DNA from: Parcubacteria group bacterium CG11_big_fil_rev_8_21_14_0_20_41_14
Lineage (GTDB): Bacteria > Patescibacteriota > Patescibacteriia > UBA2169
Direction of reading: 5' to 3'
DNA: 9,704 nt
NCBI GenBank assembly: GCA_002787075.1
Contig: PCVT01000007.1
Location: 1 to 9,704 of the forward strand
Shown here piece after piece: positions 1 through 6,148 of the stretch (positions are counted from its first letter, which is position 1; each line of letters begins with the position of its first letter). The translations under genes and the position numbers were made by a program. A model generated the notes under the pieces. It had not been told where the DNA came from and did not search any database. It worked only from the letters and a program-made list of their open reading frames with translations.

Positions 1-70
1 GTATGGTTACTGATTTGAATCCTCCTGAATCCATATAACCCAATTATATCGAGATTTTAAAAACCTGGCA
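1..70. other. Left-edge sequence with no recognisable gene
   Basis: This AT-rich stretch lies beyond the dnaA terminator. I see no start codon with a convincing reading frame, no tRNA fold and no promoter of quality. It may be the flank of a neighbouring gene outside the window. Confidence 0.5.
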
Positions 71-111
71 AGAACAAAAAAGGTGAGACCTTTTCAAAAG
101 GTCTCACCTTT
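71..111 (-). terminator. Intrinsic terminator of dnaA
   Basis: The arms at 79-94 and 96-111 are perfectly complementary over 16 bases and include the core GGTGAGACC. Read on the minus strand, the hairpin is followed by TTTTTGTTCT (complement of 71-80), the U tract of a rho-independent terminator. It starts about 15 bases past the dnaA stop codon. The A-rich plus-strand left side and T-rich right side could give weak bidirectional function, but the U tract favours the minus strand. Confidence 0.9.
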
Positions 112-125
112 AATATCCTTAAAAA

Positions 126-1505
126 CTAACTATACAACCTCTGCTTAATAGACATAATATCCTGACGCATACGCTCATCAGAATCAAAATCCCGCTTGAT
201 TTTTGAATACGCGTGCATAGCAGTAGTGTGATCCCTGCCGCCAAGCTCATGCCCAATAGTAGGATAAGAAGAATCCAATTCCTCGCGCATCAAAAACATA
301 GTAATCTGCCGAGGCACAACCAATTCCTTTCTGCGGGACTGGCCAGAAAGCTCATCCAAAGTAATATCAAAATATTCAGCAACCACCTTTATCAAATCCC
401 GAACAGTAACCCCGCCTCGGCGCTGAGAAACAGTAATAGACGAAATAATCTCGCGCGCCAAATCAATAGTCGGATCAACCCCGCGCAACTCAACAGAAAC
501 AAACAACTTATTAAGCGCGCCCTCAAGCTCGCGCACATTGGACTGCACATTCGTGGCAATGAACCGCAAAGTTTCCTCATCCAATTCAATACCCTTTTCC
601 TTGGACTTTGACTTTAAAATCGCCATGCGAGTTTCCAAATCCGGGCTCGCGATATCAGCGATCATGCCCCATTCAAACCGAGAAATAAGCCGCTCCTCCA
701 AAGCAGGAATGGCCTTAGGAGGCCTATCAGAAGTAAGCACAATCTGCTTGTGCGCGTCACGCAAAGCATTAAACGCGTGGAAAAACTGCTCTTGGGTCTG
801 CTCTTTTCCGCCAATAAACTGAATATCGTCAACCAAAAACAAATCCGGAGTTCGGTACTTATTCTTAAATTTGTTCACAGTTCCATTCTGAAGAGAAGAC
901 ACATAATCATTTGTAAATTGCTCTCCAGCAATGTAAAGCACATTCAAATTCGGATTATTACGCAAAAGCTCGTTCCCAACAGCAAGCATAAGATGGGTCT
1001 TGCCTAATCCAACTCCGCCGTATAAAAACAAAGGATTATATTTTGTGCCTGGCTCCTTGGCAACGCGAACAGCCGCGGCATATGCTAATTCATTTCCCTT
1101 GCCAACCACGAAATTCGCGAAAATGTAGCGAGGATTAAGAGAACCCGGCTCAGGAGAAACCGGCATATTATTCTTTTGCGCGATAGACGCTTTCTCAGAC
1201 GCCTCATCATCTGGCTGGCTTTGTTGGACTTGTTCAATAACTACAGAGGACTGCTTAACAATTTCTACGCGATATTGAATATTTGTAACCTTATTATCTG
1301 TAATGCTCTGCAGAACCTGCATGATTGCTTTATGATATTTATTTTCAAGCCAAGCCCGAGTAAAATCATTTGGCACGCCAACGATAACAGTGTCTTCTTT
1401 CCATTCAACAACAAAAGTATTTTTCAGCCAGGTCGTAAAATGAATCTTACTTACAGTAAGCTCAAGTTCTCCTAATGCGGTTTTCCAGAGTTGTTCTGCA
1501 TTCAT
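126..1505 (-). CDS. dnaA: Chromosomal replication initiator protein DnaA
   Basis: DnaA is the AAA+ ATPase that binds DnaA boxes at oriC, melts the origin and loads the replicative helicase. All four domains are visible in 459 residues, a normal length: domain I (about 1-85), a short polar linker (about 86-122), the AAA+ domain (about 123-345) and the DNA-binding helix-turn-helix domain IV (about 365-459). Motifs are Walker A GGVGLGKT (163-170), Walker B LFLVDD (222-227), sensor 1 around LTSD (257-260), the box VII arginine in LISRFEWG (R276), sensor 2 NVRELEGALN (323-332) and the signature GGRDHTTAMHA (422-432). The ATG start lies about 20 bases from a predicted transcription start and has no Shine-Dalgarno sequence. 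The gene diverges from rpmF. The usual rpmH-rnpA neighbours are not seen, and I find no cluster of DnaA boxes nearby. Confidence 0.98.
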   Translation of the reverse strand: MNAEQLWKTALGELELTVSKIHFTTWLKNTFVVEWKEDTVIVGVPNDFTRAWLENKYHKAIMQVLQSITDNKVTNIQYRVEIVKQSSVVIEQVQQSQPDDEASEKASIAQKNNMPVSPEPGSLNPRYIFANFVVGKGNELAYAAAVRVAKEPGTKYNPLFLYGGVGLGKTHLMLAVGNELLRNNPNLNVLYIAGEQFTNDYVSSLQNGTVNKFKNKYRTPDLFLVDDIQFIGGKEQTQEQFFHAFNALRDAHKQIVLTSDRPPKAIPALEERLISRFEWGMIADIASPDLETRMAILKSKSKEKGIELDEETLRFIATNVQSNVRELEGALNKLFVSVELRGVDPTIDLAREIISSITVSQRRGGVTVRDLIKVVAEYFDITLDELSGQSRRKELVVPRQITMFLMREELDSSYPTIGHELGGRDHTTAMHAYSKIKRDFDSDERMRQDIMSIKQRLYS

Positions 1506-1531
1506 AGATTTGTGTTTTTGTAGTGATTAGT

Positions 1532-1559
1532 ACTATATCATAATTCTACACTGTGTAAA
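1532..1559 (-). promoter_or_regulatory. Predicted sigma-70-type promoter of dnaA
   Basis: On the minus strand, TTTACA (complement of 1554-1559) is followed after 16 bases by TATAGT (complement of 1532-1537). Transcription would start near 1525, giving a 5' leader of about 20 bases. Prediction by consensus only. Confidence 0.6.
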
Positions 1560-1623
1560 GAAATAGAGTAAGTTTACAATATGTGCGCATGCTGGGGAAA
1601 AACTGTGTTTGATAATTCTGCTA

Positions 1624-1652
1624 TTGCCAAAATCAAAAAAAATGCATATACT
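1624..1652 (+). promoter_or_regulatory. Predicted sigma-70-type promoter of rpmF
   Basis: TTGCCA (1624-1629) and TATACT (1647-1652) are separated by exactly 17 bases. The predicted start near 1659 gives a leader of about 28 bases. A consensus TATAAT at 1681-1686 touches the rpmF start codon but would initiate inside the gene, so I take the upstream site as the promoter. Confidence 0.65.
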
Positions 1653-1686
1653 AGGCATAATAGTTTAATTAAGATAATCATATAAT

Positions 1687-1860
1687 ATGTCAGTACCAAC
1701 AAAACGAAGAACATCCTCCCAAGGCAAGCGCAGAGCTTCCCATTTCGCGCTTAAAAACGTTTCTTTGTCAGATTGCGCCAAATGCGGAGCCAAAACCCAG
1801 CCGCACCGGCTTTGCCAATCATGCGGAGAATACAAAAAAAAGAAGAAAGCATCTCATTGA
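1687..1860 (+). CDS. rpmF: Large-subunit ribosomal protein bL32
   Basis: This 57-residue protein of the 50S subunit is the usual size for bL32. The N-terminus MSVPTKRRTSSQGKRRAS has the family's basic start (VPKRRTS..R...RR). Two CxxC pairs, CAKCG (Cys30 and Cys33) and CQSCG (Cys43 and Cys46), form the zinc ribbon seen in the four-cysteine type of L32. The tail KKKKK is strongly basic. The start is the only ATG giving this N-terminus, and no ribosome binding site precedes it. The gene stands divergent to dnaA and about 90 bases before nusB. No terminator is visible after it, so read-through into nusB is likely. Zinc-independent L32 paralogues lack these cysteines; this copy would need zinc. 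Confidence 0.95.
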   Translation: MSVPTKRRTSSQGKRRASHFALKNVSLSDCAKCGAKTQPHRLCQSCGEYKKKKKASH

Positions 1861-1885
1861 TTTTGTGCTCAAATTAACAATGTCA

Positions 1886-1939
1886 AATGACAAAAATTAA
1901 AAATAGCTATTTGGCATTTGGGTTTTGGATTTTGTCATT
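1886..1939. repeat. Imperfect inverted repeat between rpmF and nusB
   Basis: AATGACAAAA (1886-1895) pairs with TTTTGTCATT (1930-1939). After one mismatch the pairing continues for six more pairs (two of them G-T). The loop holds the perfect 12-base palindrome AAATAGCTATTT (1901-1912). There is no U tract, so it is not an intrinsic terminator. The right arm ends exactly where the nusB -10 box begins. It resembles the small AT-rich foldback sequences scattered between genes in many bacteria; copy number cannot be judged here. Confidence 0.5.
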
Positions 1940-1944
1940 ATAAT
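1939..1944 (+). promoter_or_regulatory. Perfect -10 box directly upstream of nusB
   Basis: TATAAT lies seven bases before the nusB ATG at 1951, so transcription from it would begin at or next to the start codon and give a leaderless mRNA. No good -35 box is present: TTGGGT at 1918-1923 lies 15 bases away and TTGGCA at 1911-1916 lies 22 away. AT-rich DNA produces such hexamers by chance. Confidence 0.35.
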
Positions 1945-1950
1945 ATATAT

Positions 1951-2430
1951 ATGTCAAACAGGCACTTAGCCCGCACAGTTGCCATGCAATCCTTGTATGA
2001 ATGGGATTTCAAAGGCAAAAAAGAAGGCGAACTCTCTGCGATAACAGAGAAAAATCTAAAGAATTTAGCTCCAGGATTAGCTGAGAGCGAATTTGTAGTT
2101 AAGCTTGCTTTGGGCGTTGAAGAGCATCTGGCTGATATTGATAAAACCATTCAAGGATATGCTCCTGAATGGCCAATAGATCAAATTACAACAGTTGACC
2201 GAAATGTATTGCGCATTGGAATTTTTGAGCTTACTTTAGAAACCAGCATTCCGCCAAAGGTTGCTATTAATGAGGCAATTGAATTGGCAAAATCTTTCGG
2301 CGGAGCTTCTAGCGGCAAATTCGTAAACGGCGTTCTTGGCTCTATCTACAAAGATATGGTTGAGCAAGGGCATCCGAAAGTAAAGGATGATAAGCAAGTG
2401 GCGCCAAAATCCGAAAAAAATAGCATATGA
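1951..2430 (+). CDS. nusB: Transcription antitermination factor NusB
   Basis: NusB is a helical RNA-binding protein. With NusE (ribosomal S10) it binds boxA in rRNA transcripts and supports processive antitermination. The 159-residue product has the family landmarks: the N-terminal RHLARTVAMQSLYEWDF (about 4-20), WPIDQITTVDRNVLRIGIFEL (about 74-94) and the C-terminal PPKVAINEAIELAKSF followed by GGASSGKFVNGVLG (101-130). I place the start at ATG 1951 because the family begins just before RHLAR; an upstream TTG at 1918 would add 11 unrelated residues. About 20 charged residues follow the conserved fold. The stop overlaps the rnc start as ATGA, which suggests translational coupling. A boxA-like site lies in the 16S leader in this same window (7509-7519). 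Confidence 0.96.
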   Translation: MSNRHLARTVAMQSLYEWDFKGKKEGELSAITEKNLKNLAPGLAESEFVVKLALGVEEHLADIDKTIQGYAPEWPIDQITTVDRNVLRIGIFELTLETSIPPKVAINEAIELAKSFGGASSGKFVNGVLGSIYKDMVEQGHPKVKDDKQVAPKSEKNSI

Positions 2431-3116
2431 AAGATATTTCAAAACTGCAAAAAAGAATAGAGACAAAATTCAAAAATGAAAAGCTTCTTCAGCAAGCATT
2501 GGTCCATCGCTCATATCTGAATGAGAATCCTAGTTTTGAGTTGGATCAAAATGAAAGATTGGAATTTTTAGGGGATGCTGTTTTGGAATTAGTTGTTACT
2601 GATTTTTTGTATCTGAATTACGAGAATCCTGAAGGCGAGCTTACTAACTGGCGCGCTTCTTTGGTGAACGCCACTAACCTCGCGACTGTTGCGCGAGAAT
2701 TGAATATTGAGGAATTTTTATACCTTTCCAAGGGCGAGAGCAAGGATGACAATGTAAAAGCGCGAAACTATATTTTAGCTAATGCCATGGAAGCGATTAT
2801 TGGCGCGATTTATCTTGATAAAGGATATGATGAAGCAGAAAAATTCATTTCTTCATTTATTATTTCAAAATTGCCTGATATTCTGGAGCATAAATTATAT
2901 TTGGATGCCAAGACCGCTTTCCAGGAGGCATCTCAAGAAAAAATGGGAATCACTCCAACTTATCATGTTATAAGCGAAGAAGGCCCAGATCATAATAAAA
3001 TATTCACCATTGAAGCGCGCCTTGAAAACGAGGCAATCGCCCAAGGAAAAGGCACTTCAAAGCAAGAAGCAGAAACCGACGCAGCTCGTGAAGCATTGAA
3101 GGAGAAGGGGTGGTAA
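2427..3116 (+). CDS. rnc: Ribonuclease III
   Basis: RNase III cleaves double-stranded RNA and matures rRNA precursors by cutting the stalks that enclose them. The 229 residues match the usual bacterial size: an N-terminal RIIID domain (about 5-150) and a C-terminal double-stranded RNA-binding domain (about 158-227). The catalytic signature NERLEFLGDAVLE is at 42-54 with E46 and D50. The second acidic cluster, NAMEAIIGAIYLD (119-131), supplies E122, and the N-terminal helix carries ALVHRSYLNE. The RNA-binding domain ends in GKGTSKQEAETDAAREAL. The ATG overlaps the nusB stop (ATGA), so the two are probably translated together. A likely substrate, the 27-base-pair stalk around 16S, is in this window. 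No ribosome binding site is visible. Confidence 0.97.
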   Translation: MKDISKLQKRIETKFKNEKLLQQALVHRSYLNENPSFELDQNERLEFLGDAVLELVVTDFLYLNYENPEGELTNWRASLVNATNLATVARELNIEEFLYLSKGESKDDNVKARNYILANAMEAIIGAIYLDKGYDEAEKFISSFIISKLPDILEHKLYLDAKTAFQEASQEKMGITPTYHVISEEGPDHNKIFTIEARLENEAIAQGKGTSKQEAETDAAREALKEKGW

Positions 3117-3214
3117 TGTCATTTCGAACACCTGTTGAATGTGTTAGTAAAAAATAATGTCCCACTTCGTACGTCTTGTTCGATGATGTGATGTTTCGGT
3201 GTGAGAAATAATAT
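3117..3214. other. rnc-smc spacer with a degenerate foldback
   Basis: ATTTCGAACACC (3121-3132) and GGTGTGAGAAAT (3198-3209) are inverted copies matching at 10 of 12 positions, so the spacer can fold back on itself almost end to end. The left end TGTCATTTCGA resembles the ends of small palindromic elements such as the one inside trmD here. No intrinsic terminator and no clear promoter for smc are seen, so smc is probably read from upstream. Confidence 0.4.
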
Positions 3215-5440
3215 ATGTATTTAGAAAAACTAGAAATTCAAGGATTCAAATCATTCGCGCAAAAAACAGTGCTGGAGTTCCCCAAGCGCCGCACTGATAT
3301 AAACCCAGGCATTGCCGCGATTGTTGGACCAAATGGAACTGGCAAATCCAACACCGCAGACGCGGTGCGCTGGGTGTTGGGCGAGCAAAGCATAAAGCTT
3401 TTGCGCGGAAAAAAATCAGAAGACGTAATATTCTCCGGATCTGGCACAAAAGCGCGCCTAGGGTTCGCTGAAGTCGCGCTATTCCTGAACAATGAAGATA
3501 AAAAAACAAATATTGACTATTCCCAAGTTGTTGTAAAGCGCAGAATATACCGCAATGGCGAAGGCGAATATTACATCAACAACACCAAAGTGCGGCTTAC
3601 GGATGTACAGCTTCTTTTGGCGCAGGCGAATTTCGGGCAAAGGACATATAGCGTTATCGGCCAAGGCATGGCTGACGCGATTCTCTCCTCCACTGCCAGG
3701 GAAAGGAAGAATTTTTTTGACGAAGCAACCGGAGTAAAGCAGTACCAAATCAAACGAGAGCAGGCATTGAACAAAATTGACAAAACCGAAGAAAACTTGA
3801 GCCAAATTCTTGGCGTGTTAAAGGAAATAACGCCTCGCTTAAAAGGACTGCAAAAACAGATGGAAAAACTTGAAAAGCGCGGAGCATTGGAAAAGGATTT
3901 AGCTGATTTGCAATTGCGATACTATGGAAAACAATGGCAAAAAATCAGCGCTGACTTGGGAAATCTGAAAGACCAGAAAAAAAATATATCAGAACAGCAT
4001 TTAACACTCACAAAAAAAATTACTGAATTGCGCAACAAAATGGAAAAGCTGGGCCAAGAGCAGAAAAAAGCAGACATTGGGGAATATGACAAAGTTCAGC
4101 AAAAATATTTTGACGCAATGAACAAAAAAAATGAGCTCGCGAACACGCTATCCGCTCTTAAACGCGAGCTTGAAATTTTAGAAAAAACCAAAGCTCATCC
4201 AGCATCAATAAATACAAAAGAATTAATTAGCGCAACTGAAAAAGAATTAAAATTTTTTGATGAATTCCTGTCTTCAAAAACAATTGAAGAATTTTTGCCA
4301 TTAAAAGATAAAGCGCGCGATTTGCAAACAGAAATCAAACATATTTTAAAATCTGACAACAAAAATGGTTTAAGCGATAAAGAAAAAATCAGCGCTATTA
4401 TGGAAAAAATTTCATGCTTGAAAAAGGATGTTGAACTTGCCACCAAAGACGCGGAACAAAAGCAGAATCTGCTCAATTCCTTGCGCAGAGCTGAATCAAA
4501 AGCCACTTCTTCGCTTTTTGACACGCAAAAAAGCTATCAAGGCCTTCAGCAAGAATTAAACCAAGTATCAAACCAAAAAAACCAAATTGAAGTTGAGCTC
4601 GCGCGAGTTGAAACCCGAAAAAGCGATGTTGAAGAAGAGCTTGAAAAAGAAATTAACAATGCATTGCGCGATCAAGTTAAAAATTACCGCGAAGACCAAA
4701 ACGCGAATATGATTGATTATGGACAAATCGCTAAAATAAAGCATGAATTGGAAATGATAGGCGGAATTGACAAGGAAGTTGGAGAAGAATTTGAAGAAAC
4801 AAAAAAGCGTCATGATTTTCTTTCAGAACAAGTGAATGATTTGCAAGACGCGCTTGAAAAAACAAAAAAAGCTCTAAAGCAATTGGATGAGATTATTGAA
4901 AAAGAATTCGGAGAATCATTCGCGAAAATTCAATCAGGATTTGAAGAATATTTTAAAATTCTGTTCAATGGCGGAAAAGCGCAATTGCGTTTGGATAAGC
5001 AGAGCGAGCTGGAAGCTTTAAGCGAAGAAATAGCAAGCGAGCTTACAAAAGCAGAGCAAGAAAAGCTTGCCAACACTTTCAAAATCGGCATTGATATTTT
5101 CGCGTGCCCTCCTGGTAAAAAAATATCCTCTATAAATATGCTCTCTGGCGGGGAGCGGGCTTTGACTTCTATTGCCTTGATTTGCGCTATTATCCGCGCA
5201 AACCCTTCGCCTTTCGTGGTTCTGGATGAAGTGGACGCGGCTTTGGACGAAGCAAATTCTCAGAGATTCGCTGAAATTCTGGCACGGCTCTCAAATCACA
5301 CGCAATTTATCGCGATTACGCATAACCGTGCTACAATGGAGCAAGCAAATATACTCTATGGGGTGACTATGAATGAAGACGGAGTGAGCAAATTGCTAAG
5401 TGTTGATTTGGAAAAAGCAATGGAAACAGCGAAAAAATAA
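3215..5440 (+). CDS. smc: Short SMC-type chromosome ATPase without a recognisable hinge
   Basis: SMC proteins are ABC-type ATPases that tether and compact chromosomal DNA. Both head halves are intact and SMC-like. The N-terminal half has YLEKLEIQGFKSFA (2-15), Walker A GPNGTGKSN (38-46) and the Q-loop in YSVIGQGMADAIL (145-157). The C-terminal half has the ABC signature LSGGERAL (643-650), Walker B FVVLDEVDAALD (667-678; D671 and E672), the H-loop in ITHNRATME (701-709) and YGVTMNEDGVSKLLSV (715-730). Between them lie charged heptad-rich coiled coils (about 180-325 and 390-565). At 741 residues it is far shorter than the usual 1,100-1,200. The roughly 150-residue globular hinge that dimerises SMC is not recognisable; only helical-looking sequence with polar breaks near 326-333 and 379-388 fills its place. 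There is no CxxC zinc hook, which argues against Rad50 or SbcC. The C-terminal arm with GGIDKEVGEEFEETKKRHDFL favours SMC. Confidence 0.88.
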   Translation: MYLEKLEIQGFKSFAQKTVLEFPKRRTDINPGIAAIVGPNGTGKSNTADAVRWVLGEQSIKLLRGKKSEDVIFSGSGTKARLGFAEVALFLNNEDKKTNIDYSQVVVKRRIYRNGEGEYYINNTKVRLTDVQLLLAQANFGQRTYSVIGQGMADAILSSTARERKNFFDEATGVKQYQIKREQALNKIDKTEENLSQILGVLKEITPRLKGLQKQMEKLEKRGALEKDLADLQLRYYGKQWQKISADLGNLKDQKKNISEQHLTLTKKITELRNKMEKLGQEQKKADIGEYDKVQQKYFDAMNKKNELANTLSALKRELEILEKTKAHPASINTKELISATEKELKFFDEFLSSKTIEEFLPLKDKARDLQTEIKHILKSDNKNGLSDKEKISAIMEKISCLKKDVELATKDAEQKQNLLNSLRRAESKATSSLFDTQKSYQGLQQELNQVSNQKNQIEVELARVETRKSDVEEELEKEINNALRDQVKNYREDQNANMIDYGQIAKIKHELEMIGGIDKEVGEEFEETKKRHDFLSEQVNDLQDALEKTKKALKQLDEIIEKEFGESFAKIQSGFEEYFKILFNGGKAQLRLDKQSELEALSEEIASELTKAEQEKLANTFKIGIDIFACPPGKKISSINMLSGGERALTSIALICAIIRANPSPFVVLDEVDAALDEANSQRFAEILARLSNHTQFIAITHNRATMEQANILYGVTMNEDGVSKLLSVDLEKAMETAKK

Positions 5441-5470
5441 TGCTGTGACACGAAAAAATAATGCTTGACA
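5430..5470. repeat. Tandem duplication of a 20-21 base unit at the smc 3' end
   Basis: The 21-base unit at 5430-5450 and the 20-base unit at 5451-5470 are adjacent and identical except for one inserted G (TGCTGTGACA against TGCTTGACA). The first copy contains the smc stop codon. The second ends in TTGACA, the -35 element of the rpsP promoter. Confidence 0.85.
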
Positions 5471-5491
5471 TAAAACTCAAAATACTATAAT
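5465..5491 (+). promoter_or_regulatory. Predicted promoter of rpsP
   Basis: Perfect TTGACA (5465-5470) and perfect TATAAT (5486-5491) are separated by only 15 bases, shorter than the ideal 17. Transcription would start about 10-13 bases before the rpsP ATG, leaving almost no leader. smc lacks a terminator, so rpsP may also be read from upstream. Confidence 0.6.
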
Positions 5492-5510
5492 ATCTATCTA
5501 TTCTATACAT

Positions 5511-5864
5511 ATGTTAGCAATCCGCTTACAACGCATGGGAAAAAAGAACCGGCCTTCATACCGGGTGGTTTTATCTGAAAAAAAACGGGATTTATATGGA
5601 AACCACAATGAAATTTTGGGAAATTACGATCCAGTTGCAAATCCTAAAACCGTGAATTTAAAAGCAGACCGGATTAAATATTGGATGGGGCAAGGAGCAC
5701 AACCGTCTGCGACCGTACATAATCTTTTGGTAAGCCAGGGCATTATTGAGGGCAAAAAAGTAAAGGCATGGGCTCCGAAGAAGAAATCCTCCTCCGCTGA
5801 AGAGAAAAAAGATGAACCCCCAGCAGAAGATAAAAAGCCAGAGCAAGCTCCAAAAGCAGAATAA
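5511..5864 (+). CDS. rpsP: Small-subunit ribosomal protein bS16
   Basis: bS16 is a 30S assembly protein. The first 85 or so residues match the family: MLAIRLQRMGKKNRPSYRVV at the start, then LGNYDP (36-41), RIKYWMGQGAQPSATVHNLL (54-73) and a KAWAPK end (85-90). The product is 117 residues, against 80-90 in most bacteria. The extra C-terminal part (about 89-117) is low-complexity and rich in Lys, Glu, Pro and Ala, so probably disordered. The start ATG gives the canonical N-terminus and has no Shine-Dalgarno sequence. In many bacteria rpsP is followed by the KH gene, rimM, trmD and rplS. Here the order rpsP, khpA, trmD is kept, but rimM is absent between them and rplS does not follow. Confidence 0.97.
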   Translation: MLAIRLQRMGKKNRPSYRVVLSEKKRDLYGNHNEILGNYDPVANPKTVNLKADRIKYWMGQGAQPSATVHNLLVSQGIIEGKKVKAWAPKKKSSSAEEKKDEPPAEDKKPEQAPKAE

Positions 5865-5876
5865 TCTATTCAAACT

Positions 5877-5906
5877 AAAACCACCAGCACAATGCTGGTG
5901 GTTTTT
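5877..5906 (+). terminator. Intrinsic terminator after rpsP
   Basis: The arms AAAACCACCAGCA (5877-5889) and TGCTGGTGGTTTT (5893-5905) pair over 13 bases around a 3-base loop, with a T5 run at 5902-5906. It starts 12 bases past the rpsP stop. The A-rich left side also allows weak function on the opposite strand. Confidence 0.92.
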
Positions 5907-6026
5907 GAACTATACTATCCGCAATTTATGAAATCGGCTGGATGGACAACCGAAATCCAAACACGCGAAGAATAGTACCTTGCATCAGAAACATAATCTA
6001 TATATAGATTAACATACTTCTTGCGA
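5907..6026. other. Spacer upstream of the khpA promoter
   Basis: This is part of the 284-base gap between rpsP and khpA. It holds an 18-base palindrome at 5994-6011. A 15-codon frame (5928-5975) behind a TATACT hexamer is too short to call. Nothing else is recognisable here; the khpA promoter and leader fill the rest of the gap. Confidence 0.5.
5994..6011. repeat. Perfect 18-base palindrome, possible operator
   Basis: TAATCTATATATAGATTA reads the same on both strands and ends 15 bases before the -35 box of the khpA promoter. Its size and symmetry suit a dimeric regulator, but its AT-rich content makes chance more likely than for a mixed sequence. No T run follows, so it is not a terminator. 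Confidence 0.4.
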
Positions 6027-6054
6027 TTGACAAAACACGCGAATATGCTATAAT
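6027..6054 (+). promoter_or_regulatory. Predicted strong promoter of khpA with extended -10
   Basis: Perfect TTGACA (6027-6032), a 16-base spacer and perfect TATAAT (6049-6054) preceded by TGC, which makes an extended -10. It is the best protein-gene promoter in the window. Transcription would start near 6061, giving an 88-base leader. Confidence 0.8.
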
Positions 6055-6060
6055 CCCCAT

Positions 6061-6148
6061 AAGGTTTATGCTGACAATGTACGCAAGTTTGGTCGCTTGC
6101 TAAAAGCAGCATTACCGGATGTTTAACAAGAAATTATCATAAATCAGT
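6061..6148 (+). promoter_or_regulatory. Structured 5' leader of khpA
   Basis: ATGCTG (6068-6073) pairs with CAGCAT (6107-6112), and inside this GCAAG (6083-6087) pairs with CTTGC (6096-6100), giving a nested two-part hairpin. An 11-codon frame (ATG 6068 to TAA 6103) overlaps it. There is no U tract and no match to a riboswitch class I know. The leader is long for this window, where other leaders are 0-30 bases. Confidence 0.4.

Noticed and set aside
1..42. tRNA-like segment with TTTGAATCC and a run ending ACCCA
   Set aside because: The putative T stem does not pair on either strand and no cloverleaf can be drawn.
1506..1686. Possible oriC between dnaA and rpmF
   Set aside because: No cluster of TTATCCACA-type boxes on either strand; only weak partial matches such as TGTGTAAAG. 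AT-richness alone is not enough.
1918..1950. Upstream TTG start for nusB
   Set aside because: It adds 11 residues (MGFGFCHYNIY) unlike the family, runs through the foldback repeat, and the ATG at 1951 gives the canonical NusB N-terminus.
5928..5975. 15-codon open frame MKSAGWTTEIQTREE behind a TATACT hexamer
   Set aside because: Too short, no family resemblance and no -35 box.
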